Under the pieces are notes generated by a model, which had not been told where the DNA came from, searched no databases, and saw only the letters and a list, made by a program, of their open reading frames with translations. 64,000 bases of DNA from Liolophura sinensis (lineage: Eukaryota > Mollusca > Polyplacophora > Chitonida > Chitonidae). The position numbers were made by a program, and so were the translations under genes. The first letter of the stretch is position 1; each line of letters begins with the position of its first letter. Shown piece by piece: positions 35,588 to 49,060 of this stretch. The DNA is taken from assembly GCF_032854445.1 (NCBI RefSeq), contig NC_088295.1:12265385-12329384 (forward strand). Direction: 5' to 3'.

Positions 35588-36172
35588 CTCCTCTTATGAA
35601 TAACACATGCTGACCGATATAACCCCTTGGTGTCCCGTCTTATGAATCACACATGCTGACCGATATATCCCCTTGGTGTCCCGTCTTATGGTTCACACAT
35701 GCTGACCGATATATCCCCTTGGCGTCTACGTCTTATGAATCACACATGCTGAGCGATATATCCCCTTGGTGTCCCGTCTTATGAATCACACATGCTGACC
35801 GATATATCCCCTTGGCGTCTCCGTCTTATGAATCAAACATGCTGACCGATATATCCCCTTGGTGTCCCGTTTTATGAATCACACATGCTGACCGCTATTT
35901 CCCCTTGATGTCTCCGTCTTATGAATCACACATGCTGACCGATATATCCCCTTGGTGTCCCGTCTTATGAATCACACATGCTGACCGATATATCCCCTTG
36001 GTGTCCCGTCTTATGAATCACACATGCTGACCGATATATCCCCTTGGCGTCTCCGTCTTATGAATCACACATGCTGACCGATATATCCCCTTGGTGTCCC
36101 GTCTTATGAATCACACATGCTGACCGATATATCCCCTTGGGGCTTTCTTCTTATGAATCACACATGCTTGTA
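35588..36172. repeat. 46/47 bp minisatellite, about 13 copies
   Basis: The unit is CTTATGAATCACACATGCTG, ACCGATATATCCCCTTGG, then one of two linkers: TGTCCCGT (46 bp) or CGTCTCCGT (47 bp). The two linker types are interspersed rather than random over the array. Right next to the 43 bp array but unrelated in sequence. Confidence 0.95.
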
Positions 36173-36890
36173 CTTTGTGCCCCAGTCTTGTAGGTCATGT
36201 ATGATGACAATCCAAAATCCACCCACATTGCTGGCGTTCCCGTATATACCGTATAGCCCGAATGGTAGCACCTCTCGCACTTAGTGCTACCGTTTTTTGA
36301 ACCAGATATGATTGATGCCTTTAGTTAAAATTCTCGTCTTGTGAATAACAGGATAATTCCTCCCAAGTATATAATGACACCTTGTATCTTGTTCATTTGA
36401 TCTCTTATAGCTTTTCGCGTCGCTTCCACGGCCATCTGAAGTCCTTTAATTTCCCTTAATTATGACTCCGTGATGCAAAACCAGTGTTGTTCTCCTGACA
36501 ATCCAAACTTCTGTGCTCTTTAACACCTCTTCTGACCATTAAATGCCAACTAACTATTTTCTTTTTTCTTGTTGTTGCTGTTTTAATGCCAAGACATCAA
36601 TTTCTACAGCAAATTGTCACCAAGAGGTATCGTTCCATGAACTGTAACAAATCATACAGTATTAGCCATACTCACATATATAACGACATAAACAAAAATG
36701 GCAAAGCATGGATAATGGAAAGACGAGAAAACGACGAAGGTTACTTATGATGATGAAAATTTGACGGTTGTCAGTATGGACACGGTATGTGTTAATCCAC
36801 AGTTGTTACTGTAACCTTTGCAATGGTGAACAAAAAAGTTGATCTCTGTACGACAAACTAAAGTAACAAGTTAACCAGCTCCTATCCCTA
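36173..36890. other. Unique sequence with a stable hairpin
   Basis: GGTAGCAC (36264-36271) and GTGCTACC (36284-36291) form a perfect 8 bp stem, extendable to 11 pairs with one T-G pair, with a 12 nt loop and a run of six T after it. No gene seen. Confidence 0.55.
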
Positions 36891-38200
36891 CTAGATTTTA
36901 TTTGCACTCTTTGGCCTGTATTTCTTTTTTAAGGTGAAATTTATCACTTTTCTCGTTTTTACCACTGCTGATTTATCAGCCCGCCTCAAAAGAAAAAGTG
37001 CCAATTCTTTGGCGAAATGTCGTAAAATGGTGGTAAAAGTTGGACTTACTCTGTGAGAGCGGAAGGGGAAGCGTTGGCGGTTTAGGCCTTGACGGTTGTT
37101 TATTGGGGGAGATGGGCTGATAAACATTGACATATTGGTACTCTGGGACAGCGGGACAAGCCAGAGTGTAATCCCAGACAAATTTGATTCATTCAATGGG
37201 TTATTCCTCACTTGTGCTGACACCCCGCTGTTTGGTGGAAGCTAAGTGAGTAAAGCAGCGCTGACGTTTGTTGGAACTACGTAATCCCCATCAATACAAA
37301 TGACCAGCTAGTAAATCTTCGCCTCCCGTCTCACGTTAGGATACTTTGTTTCTTGTCTTATTGCCGCATGATCTATTCCCCCGGGACCAAATCTACTTTA
37401 CAGCCCGCGTCGGACGTCGTAATTCCCTCTTCTGGAGACAAGGATCTCAAGAGTTATTGCCAATTGTTCAAGGAGAAGAGAAGACAAAATGAGGGGCAAA
37501 GGAAAGCGCAGTGTTAGCAACTCTCTTAGGGAGATTTGTCCCCCGGATAAACCTGTAAGATTTTCCCGGAGATAGCGATAGGGGCCGAGTCAACCCGTGA
37601 ACACCCGAGTGTGAGTTGTTGATTTAATATAGATAATTCTGTAGTCGCTGTCTTTATTCTCTTATCTCTATGTCGCGGAAGCACCCGGGTTTATTGTTTT
37701 CATCTTGGGCCAATTTTCTGGCTTTATTAGCGATTTACTGGGGCCAATATCTGGCGTTAATTGAGTGTAATGGCGGCTGTAGAAGGGCGGTGGGTCGGGG
37801 CGCTGGTTAAATCAGCTGACATGCCGCCTGTGATCCGCTCTGTCGGCAGCGAACTGCCAGATAATTACCACTCCCCTTACACAACATTAACGAGGCAGTC
37901 TGGAAATATTGAACATTTGGTTAACGAGTCTAACCCCGCTCGTCCTGTTCAATTCTAAAGTAATGCCGGCGGTCATGGCTGATTATCTGGCTTTGTGGTC
38001 AAGCAGGGACTCGGCCTTGCTGGTTACGTGTGCCGACAGCCCCGTTGCTGAGCCGCTTTAATCGTCCATCATCCAAACCAACACTAGCACTCACTCTTTA
38101 TTGTCTAAACGGAAACGCTGTCACACAAATTTATCTGACGGCCCTGTGAAGCCATGGATCATCTCACTCCAGCAGGTATTTTGTCGTACGTTTTACCTCC
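36891..38200. other. Candidate regulatory island
   Basis: About 1.3 kb of evenly composed complex sequence. It contains Sox-like ATTGTT words (37463, 37696), GATAATTACC near 37861 and GGCGTTAATTGAG near 37752. The 110-codon minus-strand frame (36891-37223) has no recognisable domain. By appearance this is the most extensive such block here. Confidence 0.35.
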
Positions 38201-41200
38201 ATTATTCCGTTTGACTTCTTCCATAGTTTAAGAGATAAAATCACGAGCGTGGTTTGTATGCAAATCAACGTGGCCATTGTCTAAAGCGCATCGTTTCACG
38301 GCTGACCTCTCCCCCAGCCGATATGGCGACAATAACTCTCTGATTAGTCAGTTAATGTCTATAAGGCCAATAGCTATGTCCAGATTATCACAAAAAATGG
38401 CTTGGATCTGTTAACGGTAATCTGAAACCTCCTTTCAAATGGCGAACAAAACAATCTGACTCAAAGTTGTTTTTGTTTCATGCGCATATTAAGGTTTGTG
38501 AAATGAACAGTTCAGTAAGCATCTGTCAGTCAGCCCGCGTACCAAAGGTCATCAGGTTGCACGGTTCCTGATGATAAAATAATAAATTGCGACAGAGCTT
38601 TTGTATGAGTAATCCTGAAACATGAAAGAACTGATGGAGACGTTATGTTGATATGGCAAACCATCAGGAATCAAAGACAGGACTATAGGACACACAAGAT
38701 GCGGGTTCAATCCCGGCCTTGGACAAAGACACCACAGACACCTCTGTTCTCACTGCTCCTAAGCCCTTGGTAAAAAAATCAACGCTGTTCAATCAGCGAG
38801 ATTGTTGGTGTGGTCGATACAACTGTAAAAGTTCGTCAGTAACTTGCGAAAGGTCTGTGATTAGACTCCCGACACTTCGATACCTGCACTGATGAACATG
38901 GCCGCAAACGTTAAATTTAGCAATAAATAACAAAATTAAATAACAGTATTGTCTTGTCAGAATTTCCCTGCATTCGCGGTTTTTTAAGTGTTGTTTGTCA
39001 GAATTTCCCTGCATTCTCAAATTTTCAGTGGTTCATCTCACACTTGAGCCTATATACCCTCGAACTGACCCGATCTATACTGTGTTGTCCACTGTGCATG
39101 CGCAAAGACCACTGCTTTCATCAATCTTTTTTATGTCGACGTACAAACGAACACCACTGTCGTTCAATGCATATCCATTTACGTTCGCATGAGTGAGATG
39201 GCCGTTTTGTGTACCACGTACTGCTGTAGGCCTACCAGTATACGAACCATCTTGTCCATTGTGTGCGGCAGAACGTCATGTTCTTCCTACATGTGGTGAC
39301 CTTCACATCCAATGTGGCCAACAAACAAGCTTATCCTATGTTCATGTATACTTTTTATAAACTAATATCTTGGGGTTTTCTCGCACCATATTGTCCTGTA
39401 AGCTAATCCTACTTGGAAAAACTGTAGAAAAATGTAAAATGTAAATACTTTTGTGACTATCCAAAGTATAAGGTAAGTTGTCTATATATACTGTGACCCT
39501 AAATGTTTCCTTACTTAGTGTGTGTCTTAGCTGTTCTAAGAAAATACCACGCACGTTAAAAGTGAGTTAATATAGGAATAGCAATGGGAAACACTGTTTA
39601 AGTGTTACCATCAAAAAATGAATTTGATTAATGACTTGTTGACGGTGACTCATTTCAGTTTAATCACATCTTGTCTTACTATACAGAAAAATCCAACCAG
39701 CCTCATACATGTAGTTCACGCTCCACAGACGTTGCATATCCAGATATTCAAGATGGCGGGGAAGTCACTGGGGAGATCATCATCGGATTACATCAGCAAT
39801 CTTGAAATTATCAGCCCATTCTCTGGTGTGTTCAATCTATACAACACGTTTTTTTTAGACATACCAATTTCTTACAATGTGAGAGATTTATGGATAATTT
39901 GATTTATGTCATATTTCATGTGAACGGACAATTGATCAAAATTGGCCTGCTCGTTTGAGGGAAATCGCCCTATCGCATGAACTATATACACGGAAGGGCT
40001 CACGTAGAGATGATACTGATTGCACAGTGAGAAGTAATAAATAACTCGGGCATTTTGTGAGTTACCAATCTTCCTGTTACACGAGAGCGACGTGCACTGG
40101 ATTTCAATATTGTATACATTCTTCATAAGATTACTTTTATCTGAATATACTAGACCCATGAAATCAGGCTTGAGGCAAGGGTCAATTCACTCAGTAATAA
40201 CAAAAAGGTGATAATAAGTGTTAACAATGTTAAACTACACGGCATTGCTGTGAAAGAAATCCTGGAAGTTCGCGTTGATATAAATAATGAATAAAAATAT
40301 CCCACTGCGCCTAGACGGAAGAAGCGCTTTCATTTGTGCAGGGTGCATTAGTATTATACACATTCGATATTCACAAAGATTGTCCTTTGGTAAATATATG
40401 AAACTAACGAAATTGTAAATGATGCATTTAACTACAAAAAGATTTTTATTAGTCTATATAACATTTAGAGGATTTGTGAAATTTGAGAAATCTGAGTGTT
40501 CGGTATACTTCCCTTTACGTGCACTTCCCCAGTAATCGTATATCATCTATCCACCGTTTTTCTTATGACCCAGTGTTCAAGACAGAGTACCGTCGTCCTT
40601 GATCATCATTTACAAGGTAAACTTGATTATAAATCGTAGTTTTTTCTATAAAGTAGGGGAAATCCATTAACAAAGGTGTAAATGAGCGGCAGACTGAGGT
40701 TTCAAAGGGAGAACGATCTCGAAAAAGAAAACGAAAATCAGAATCGGACAAAAAAGTTAGTTGTTTGGGTGTAAATATTTTAGCTGCCTTTTCCCGTCTC
40801 AGTACAGTCCATCTTCCGGTAAACCATCAATTCTCTGCCACTCCGTCCAATTTACAGTTAATACCCTCAGGGATTCACAAGAAAAACATTCCTCAAGTGG
40901 ACTGGTTGATGTAAGCCACTGTTTGGTCGGTAAACCCTGATGAATAAATAGAGGCAATACAGTTCCCGGTTTACAATGAAAAGATTTCGACCTTGGTTAC
41001 ACTGCTGTTACTTTCAAACCAACTTTTCATTCTTTAAAGGAGGCTAACAGCCATAATCCTCCATTCTTATCTTTGAAATCAAAATATTTGGCCGCCATGT
41101 GCAATTACAATAGACTGACATGTTCGAAATATGTCGATGCGTTAGAGAGAACATGTCAAAATAATAAGTAATCCCAGTCTGAGCTGACGCCTTCCAAATA

Positions 41201-41300
41201 GAGGAAAGTGTCTTGTATTGTTTGTACGCGCTCACTGTATACATTTCATGGCTTGTGTATGGTGACTTTTTGTTTGGCTCAAATTTGAGAATACTCACTC
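38201..41300. other. Unique sequence with two minor repeat features
   Basis: TTGTCAGAATTTCCCTGCAT plus TC occurs at 38954-38975 and 38995-39016, 41 bp apart. GGGTTCAATCCC at 38703-38714 matches a tRNA-type B box and may mark a decayed tRNA-derived SINE. The rest (39.1-41.3 kb) is AT-rich and unremarkable. Confidence 0.5.
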
Positions 41301-43740
41301 ATGCTGTATCGCCGGGTATATGGAATACCACACCCGGGTGATCAGCAGTGACGAGGACCCAGCGCCATCTGGAATAACACTGCTCACCTGCCAAGTTTCT
41401 CTCCTCCCACCTCACACTGACACGAGGCACATCACTTGACTTATGAAATTAATTTAGAAATAATGTATACTTATGGAGCCCGTGACACTGGCTATTAAGC
41501 CTGACCGCTGTCGAGCGTACGGGGATTATGATATTTGATTAGTGTAAACCGTCAATAACAATTTGAACAGGTCGACATCACACGGCTTCTGGCTGCTAGC
41601 GAACTGACAGGCGTATTGGCCGCGGGAACAAGCTGCATTAATGATTGATAAGAGTCTGGTAAATGCAGTCTGTATTCACGAACAACGCATTAACCACACG
41701 CCAGTATCTGCATAATTTTACGCCGCTCTGCACCGTGGCAGCTTCCGCATTATATCATATTTTCGTACGACTTGTCGAGTCTTTGAGGCAGTTCTAAAAA
41801 CCGTCATTATATAATGATTTATTAGCACTGCAACAGACGCTGCGAAACCATAGTTTCGGAACTAAATGGCCCTCAGTTATGACTCAGCTAGAATATTTCA
41901 ATAACATAAATCAGATTAACGACTTGCTCTGATCAGACACGACAGCCTTGTTTTATTCAATTTGGCCAGTCGGCTATAATCAAACTTCCACCGGCGTTGG
42001 TCCGGGCTCGGGCTCGTTCTGTCCTTCAGCCCCATTAATCTTAAACGATGGCGGATGGAAGTAGGTCCGGCTTGTCGCCTTGATTACGGCTCCAGGGACA
42101 GGCTTGGACAGCAGACGGGAAGAAACTGACGGAATCTTATTAATACGGCAGACACTGCCTTACAACACTACCTGAATCGGCCTGGACAAAGCGACAAATC
42201 GACTCCAGCCATTATCGGTTGACTTCTTCGATATTCTACTCACCTTCGCCGTTTTTGGAATTTCCGAGTTAAAAACCTTCTATAAGTTACGGGTGGTTTA
42301 TGTCAGCTGATTTCACGCGGTCAGTCAAGACGAGCCGCGAACAAGAACGACTTTCCGTTTCCATTATACAACACCGTGTAGCTGTATTGTTCCCAAACAT
42401 TCCTTACAATAAAAGGATTACAGTAGAAGTTTTGAATGCCTTAGTTCTCGACCTATCTAAGTTTTAAGGTACTTTACGTGGGTATGGGTACAGTATTAGG
42501 CATGGTATAGGACAATAAACATTCAAGATTCCAAAGAAAAGATACTCTTATATCCTGAAAAGAGGCAAAATTTTATATTTTTCGAAGACTCACGCGGACA
42601 CTGTTCTGTCCTACACCTGTGATTTTATGACTGAATGGCGTGTTACATCTGACACTCTGACTTAAGTCAGACCTCGCCTTGTAGCCAACTATAATGAGCT
42701 GCTGCCAGCGGACAATGATGAAGTCTCGTGTTCCGTCAGGCTGGAGATAGATGTGGGCACATCCCTCTCATGACAGTGTCATATCTCAAGTGCTTGATCC
42801 ACGTTCACCCCAACATAAGCTTCCTTGTCCAGAAGGTGACAGCGTCTCGTGTATGAGCTCACTAACCCGCCCTGTTCGGTCACCTGTCATACATCAAAAG
42901 GTTAGATCTCTCGAAGATACATAGACAGCATATGTATATAGCAAAAGTCCGTCTGAGGAATATGGAATCAAAGTTCATACAGTTTTGTGATAGAACGAAA
43001 ATTTCTACAAATGTAATGTTGAAACAGTAACTTTGTAACGTTTAAACTTCGAACATAACAGTACCATGATTTGTCACTTTTGCAACCTGTGCTGAATTTA
43101 TTTGACCACTGTCGTTATGTATTTAATACAAGTGAATGGTACAAAGTCAACATAGATTATCCCTTGCACGGAGAGTTTACCAAATGATAAAGTGTTGAGA
43201 GAGGGATAATATTATCTGCTGCCACATCTCACGTGAGGCTGACCTTGTCGTCGTGTGGCCATCTGCTGAGGGTCTATGTTTCCCCGGTCGGTTGGGATAT
43301 AATAGTGGCATGGCTTCCCTCCTTCTGTCTTCAGGCGAAATCCTGTGGCTATGGATGGTCAAATTACCCTGATTATTAAACTTAACACGATTCTGACTTG
43401 TTTGGGCTGGTGTTTAAGCCTTCATAAGAGGCAGCCCTCGAAAGTTGACTGGAGTTGTTGTAATAACATCCCGATCTGTGTCCGCCAGAAGGCCGCTTCT
43501 CTATAGCGCTTCAACCCCATAATTGATCGGTAATAACAATTTTGACCTAAGACGTGAAGGAGCTAATGAGATCTCCCCTCTGGGGCGTAGGTCCTGCCGC
43601 AACAGCTGCATTGTCTCTTTTTACAGGAAATTATCCAAACCTCTGCCACTGCGTAATTTATCAGAAGGCTAGGGGCAATAGTTGTCAAGTTTAATCAAGA
43701 GTTTGTCTGATCTACTCTACATAGGCACTGCGCCAGGCGA
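41301..43740. other. Candidate regulatory islands
   Basis: Evenly composed complex blocks at about 41300-41760, 41930-42310, 42590-42900 and 43190-43740 with AT-rich gaps. No frame above 65 codons, so coding exons are unlikely to dominate. Judged by appearance only. Confidence 0.3.
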
Positions 43741-44183
43741 TCGCGCAACTCTCCTCTATGACGCCACTAGTCCCCACCCTACTATTCTGCAACAGTCTAC
43801 CCAAACTGCGCAGTACGACACATGTGAATTGTACCGTTCGATATGACAGTGTAGACAACAAACCCTGGACACGGCAAAAGTAAATTAAAAGACGACCAAA
43901 GCAGTAAAGAGTATATAATGTAATTCAAGATTTATAGCGTAGAGACTAAACCAGAGCAGAGACTACAAAGTGATAATTAGCAAATGGTCACACGTAATCT
44001 GTCTTCACCTACACCTGTAGATCTTTGAAAAGATACTTAGAGGACATTACGGAAAGGACACGGCTGATGTAGGAGACTAGATTAAACATGCCTACAAACA
44101 GTGCTGGCTGAAATCCACTCTCAGGCTTAATATCCTGGGTGAACAGGAAACAGTCTTGCTGATGACACGGCCATTTAGAGCCC
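43741..44183. other. Unique intergenic sequence
   Basis: No feature recognised. Confidence 0.45.
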
Positions 44184-44390
44184 AGGCCCTAGGATCACGA
44201 AGCGATCTTAGACTTAAGTAAAAATGTTAAATCACTTGAATATTGTCATTTCTTACTTAACAAAATATTGCTGAACATCGTAAATTCTGGGTACGTTATT
44301 GTGAAATAAATTTCAGCTAAAATAACGAAAAGGTTTAACAGACAAAGTTTAATGATTAAGATCTAAGATGTCTTCGTGACCCCGGGGCCT
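44184..44390 (+). mobile_element. ~207 bp miniature inverted-repeat element (family A, copy 1)
   Basis: The left end is AGGCCCTAGGATCACGAAGC, then GATCTTAGACTTAAG. The right end, reversed, is AGGCCCCGGGGTCACGAAGA, then CATCTTAGATCTTA. The interior shares ordered words with the copy at 61.6 kb: ATTTCTTAC 64 bp from the left end, TAAATTCTGGGTA at 44281 and AAATTTCAGCTAA at 44308-44320. No coding capacity. Non-autonomous, presumably moved by a transposase elsewhere. Confidence 0.85.
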
Positions 44391-45614
44391 GCTGAGACAC
44401 CTACATCTGATCTTACAGCCAGCACATCACGGATGCTGTAACCTAAATCAGAGAACTAAACAAAACAGGATACAACAGCATGAGCCACAAAACCTACTTG
44501 TAAGTTTATGACCAGCCAATAATGGGTGATCTGTTATTATGTGACATTCTCAACCATAACATTACCGGCAAAGCCATTATAAGATTCGCCAGACCATTAC
44601 GTGTTATGGCTGTACACTTGTCATTGCAGAATGACATGATCAGTAAGGTTATTTTCTCATTTCGAACCAATAGAAACCATTTTCTGGATAAAAGCCTAAA
44701 CTATACATACTAAATATTTTTGTTCCATTTGTTTTGCTCTGTGGAAATCTTAGTATTTCACAAAACAACAAAAAGATAGGTGTGGTGATGAGTCAAACCC
44801 CGGAGTTGACTGTAAGCATTATTCACTTATAATTAGTCATGCTACTGTCAAGATAGCCCATCTTTATCACAAGTAATAAATTTGGGTGTTGAATCTCATA
44901 AAACTGTACAAGTGGCCAATATTCACAAAGGGGACATGGAGTACAGATGAGGTTTTTCTGGTTCATGGAGTACAGTTCGAGAATGATCTGACAGTCAAAT
45001 CAACAATCTGCTAGAGATCAGAAGCGGAGAGAATACCTAAGGCTAGGATCAAAGGGGCCTATCTGCCCTCAAAATCGATATGGGCACATCAAGCCTAATT
45101 ACCGGCCTAAGTTTTTGTCAATCTCTCGCCTCAATCGCTACAATTCTCACCTTTGTATCCTGGTCTGTTTTTCTGTCCTTCCAATAAGCGTGATGAAGAG
45201 TTCGGCGTTAAGTCGTCACAAGTCACTGATTGACACACGTCACTGCCTCCAGCCACACTCAGTAAATACTTACCTTACCCATATTCTGCTTACCTGCTCG
45301 AATAATGTAGTCCATGTGGTCTTCTACAGTAGCATTGGTAAACTTTGCTGAGGATATATAACTTAATGTCTTGCTGAGCGATATATTTTCGTTATTCACA
45401 ATTCTGAATTTGACCGATTTAAAATAAAGCATGATTTTTATATTTACAGGATACCAATTTTCCCATTACGAATCGACAAATCTTTCCGTTAAATATGCGA
45501 CTAACGAAGTATTATCGATAGAAGGTGCTCAATGGAGAGGAGACAAAAGGTAAAATGTTGTAAACTTTTATTAATCGCATGTAACATGTAAAACGAAGTA
45601 AATAGTAGGTAACA
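44391..45614. other. Unique intergenic sequence
   Basis: No gene recognised. Confidence 0.45.
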
Positions 45615-46070
45615 GCTAGCCGACGGTTACGGATCTTCCACTACAGAATGAAAAATCCTGCATGGAACAGAGTGAACGAAGCGTGTTCGTGTGCTGCAAA
45701 GAGGAACATGTTACAGCCATACCCGACATGCAGTGAAGAATGTTCCACTATATTATGAAGGAGCATGAAACAATGAGCGTATGCTTGAATGAAGAACTGA
45801 TATCTGACAATAAGTGATATTCCTCTACAGAATGAATTGTGGAACAGAATGAACAGAGGAAGATCGCGTTCTGGAATGAACAACTTATGTCTAACGGCTA
45901 GCTGCGTGGCAGGCACTTAACACTGCATAATGAAGAATCAAGGAACAATACGAACAGAAAACGTTCGTATGCTGAATGAAAAATTGATACCTAGCAGCTG
46001 GCTGAAAATAAGGAATATCCAACTACAGGACGGAAGAATCATGGAATGGAGAGCGAGCAAAGTCAAGAAA
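45615..46070. repeat. Decayed ~100 bp tandem repeat, about 5 copies
   Basis: The CTACAGAATG-like anchor occurs at 45641, 45748, 45825, 45923 and 46023 (spacings 107, 77, 98 and 100). Each unit also carries variants of TGGAACAGAGTGAACGAA, GCGTTCGTATGCTGAATGAA and ATCTAACGGCTAGCTG. Substantially diverged, thus older than the arrays at 27-36 kb. Confidence 0.8.
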
Positions 46071-48090
46071 GTACAGGTGTGCATAGCTCTTCTATACCCA
46101 TGCACCTATCAAGGCAATTACAAATCAACTGTGGTCGGTCACGATCAAGTGATCTTACATTGGAATACAGCTCCTCTTTGCAAACATACTCGTTAATTAA
46201 GATTCCCAAATGAACAAGTGGAATCTGTTCGTGTAAGATAAGATGGATAGACGTACGCGTGCCAACGGAAGATCACTGCTTAGCGAGACGCTTCCGTCAG
46301 AGAAATCTGTCAGCTTATTTTGGTCAGCCAGCTATTGGCACTATCTGTAATGCGGACTTGTCTCCCCTGATGAGAGGGTGCCACCTGTTGGTGATATTAG
46401 CTCCTGTATCCATCTCGCAAAACGCCTGATTACCAAGTTACAGGTCGAGATGATGGATGTGCAGCTTTGAGCTGACTGCAGGAAGTATGCTCAGTGAACG
46501 ATTCTCAGTACAAGGTATACTGTATTTATCATAGTGGTCAAATTGACAAGAGAACTGGTTATCTTCAGACGATCTTCAGAATATCTGAATATGATGGGAC
46601 AGCAACGCATCCATCTCTGTCGACTGGCGGAAAATCTGTATATTTACATTTGGCGTTTACGTGACACTGAGAAAGTGCTACAGACACGAGATCAATGTGA
46701 CCGCTTCTCTGCAGACTAGGGTTTCTCTGGTGAAAAGGAAGCAGCCGTATATCAAAGGTCAGCCTGTTGTATGACGTCGGACGATAGACATCATTTGTCA
46801 ATGCTCACTTCAAAGTTTCTTCAGTTCTGTAAGGCTTCAGCTGTTCTACATACAGGGCCTTGGTCTGCTAAAGTACCGAGACTGTTTAAATCGATACTAT
46901 TCCTTCACACATTGAAAACACTCGTTCGTTAATGATTGGTTTCGTAAGGAGGTCACGTGACCATCAAGTAAGACAGTTTCTCTGTATGCTTGATATGCTA
47001 AACGTTTTATTCATTTGGACTAACGAGAGCACCAAGCGTTGCTTAAAGGTTGAGTAGAGTTTCAGCAGTTTTAAAAACAGTTATTTCTGAAGAGAAAGAA
47101 ACATATCAACGAATCACATGGACAAGGTTTTACAGTCTTTCTGATAAGCTGGTTACCGATACAGAATCGACGTTGATATGGTTGGACAATTAAAGCTATG
47201 CCTATTTTTCGTAACAATAAACAATGATTTAAGTGAAAAACTAAAATATTACGCGAATTAAAAACATTTCGAGAGTTGGTGTATCCATACACACCTGGTA
47301 GCGTTGATAAGTCTTTGGACATCTTTGCCATCGGTACTATTTTATTTACAAGATAAATCGAGCCACCCTTTTTCCGTTACACCTCGGCAACACGTAGTTG
47401 CAAAATTAAGACGATATGAATATTTGCGGATAAATGTATAAAACCACTGTGTCACAATATTTGCACAAGTATCTGATTTGTCATTTGATATTTATAATTC
47501 TCTTTACATCGATTAACTGATTGATCGATTACTGTTTTACGCCACACTCACGTTACTGTGCGCATTCTCTTCAGAAGGATATTTTACGACAACCAGAAAT
47601 AGATAAATGTACGACACGGTTAAATACTGAACATTTTACATTTACAGACTTATATTACTGGTACTTATATATTTCCATTCCACAGTGGTACAATATTTTT
47701 TCTTCATCTTAAGGCTGAATTATGAAAAATATTGTCAAGGAAGAAAATAACGAATAATCTTTACTTGACAGAATAACTGTCATATTGTGGGATTATATAG
47801 CAGGTGGTGTGAATGATTTTAAAACGGTTGGTAAATTGAATATAATCAGCCAAAAACTTATTTCATCAATGAACACTGATAAAACCCTTCTAAATTCACA
47901 GTATAATAATGTATTGAGAGAAGGCGTGATTGGGCGGACGCTCGTACATTTGACTGATTGATTGAGTTGAGGACGTATGTAAAGCAGAAGGACTGGTGAA
48001 AACTGACCGTACAGTGGTCAGACTGAGTGGAGTGGGTGTGACAGGTCGCCTTCCAAACGGAACAAAGCACGAACCTTATGGAGATGGAGA
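46071..48090. other. Unique sequence with a decayed SINE tail
   Basis: Mostly AT-rich. At about 47518-47560 the minus strand reads CGTGAGTGTGGCGTAAAACA, then GTAATCGATCAAT, a diverged match to the retroposon 3' end. No gene recognised. Confidence 0.5.
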
Positions 48091-49060
48091 GCTTCTCAAA
48101 GTCAAACTGTTTCCAACAAAGTTCCGGTTCTGAGTAGTGTCTGGCTTAGACTGCAAACACGCTCATTTGATGATGAATTGAGCCCGCGGCACCCTTTATG
48201 GAGTATTCGGGCTTAATTCTGCGACAGAGGAAATGCCGATGATGAATTGTGCGATGTTAAAGGAGATAAGACTTTATGGATGGGACCGTACTTGATTGAT
48301 GGCACGGAAAGAACGGCTTCGCAGCGTATTTATGTGTAATAAATTATAGTGAATGGGCCAGAGCAGCATCAGAATGGCGTTTATAGAGACTTTGCATGAG
48401 CGAGATGCGTTTCAGACTGCAAGCTGACACCCCGCTCTACCAAATGAGAAATGAAAAATGATTTAGAGACGCTGGTGGAATTTACAGAGCGTGGTAAAGA
48501 TGGGCCCCATCCGGAAACCAATCTCCGCACGTCACACTGGGGTATAATTCCTCCCATAAAAACATCAAACCTTTCATGCTGAAAGTTTAGCGTGGAAAAA
48601 TCTGCCGGCTTTTAATGTTGTGGCAAGCCATAAAACCTGTGCTAGCTTCCAGTGTATATATGTTCAGACAATTAGCTACGATCCCGAATCGTCTTTTATA
48701 TTGTCATCCGTGGAGAGTTAAGTAGATGCAAGCTCTTATTGGACATCTCGTGGAGAATGTACTGCTGTGTCCACGTCTCCGACTGCCCATTAACACAGGT
48801 GGCTTGTTGGGCCATTCCAGCGGGTAAAGCATTACAGCACCATATTGACTCAACTCAATTTTCTTTCAACGGCAGGAGACAATAAAACATTGAGTGAATT
48901 TGTCACTGTGCTTTACACGGATGAAATGGCCATTAATTTAAATACACAGGCATTATGTGGATGTGTGTTATTGATGTTCGATGTCGTGACCGAGGTACTA
49001 AAGCCCTGAGGGCATTTCAGGGTGGCAGCCCAGCTGTGAGATAGGCCTTCCTAACCTTCA
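48091..49060. other. Candidate regulatory island
   Basis: Nearly 1 kb of complex sequence rich in GATGAATTG, TTTATGG and CCATTAATTT-type words. No frame above 60 codons, which argues for non-coding function if it is constrained. Confidence 0.3.

Noticed and set aside
34768-36172. CRISPR-like regular direct repeats
   Set aside because: Units are contiguous with no unique spacers, and the window is animal DNA.
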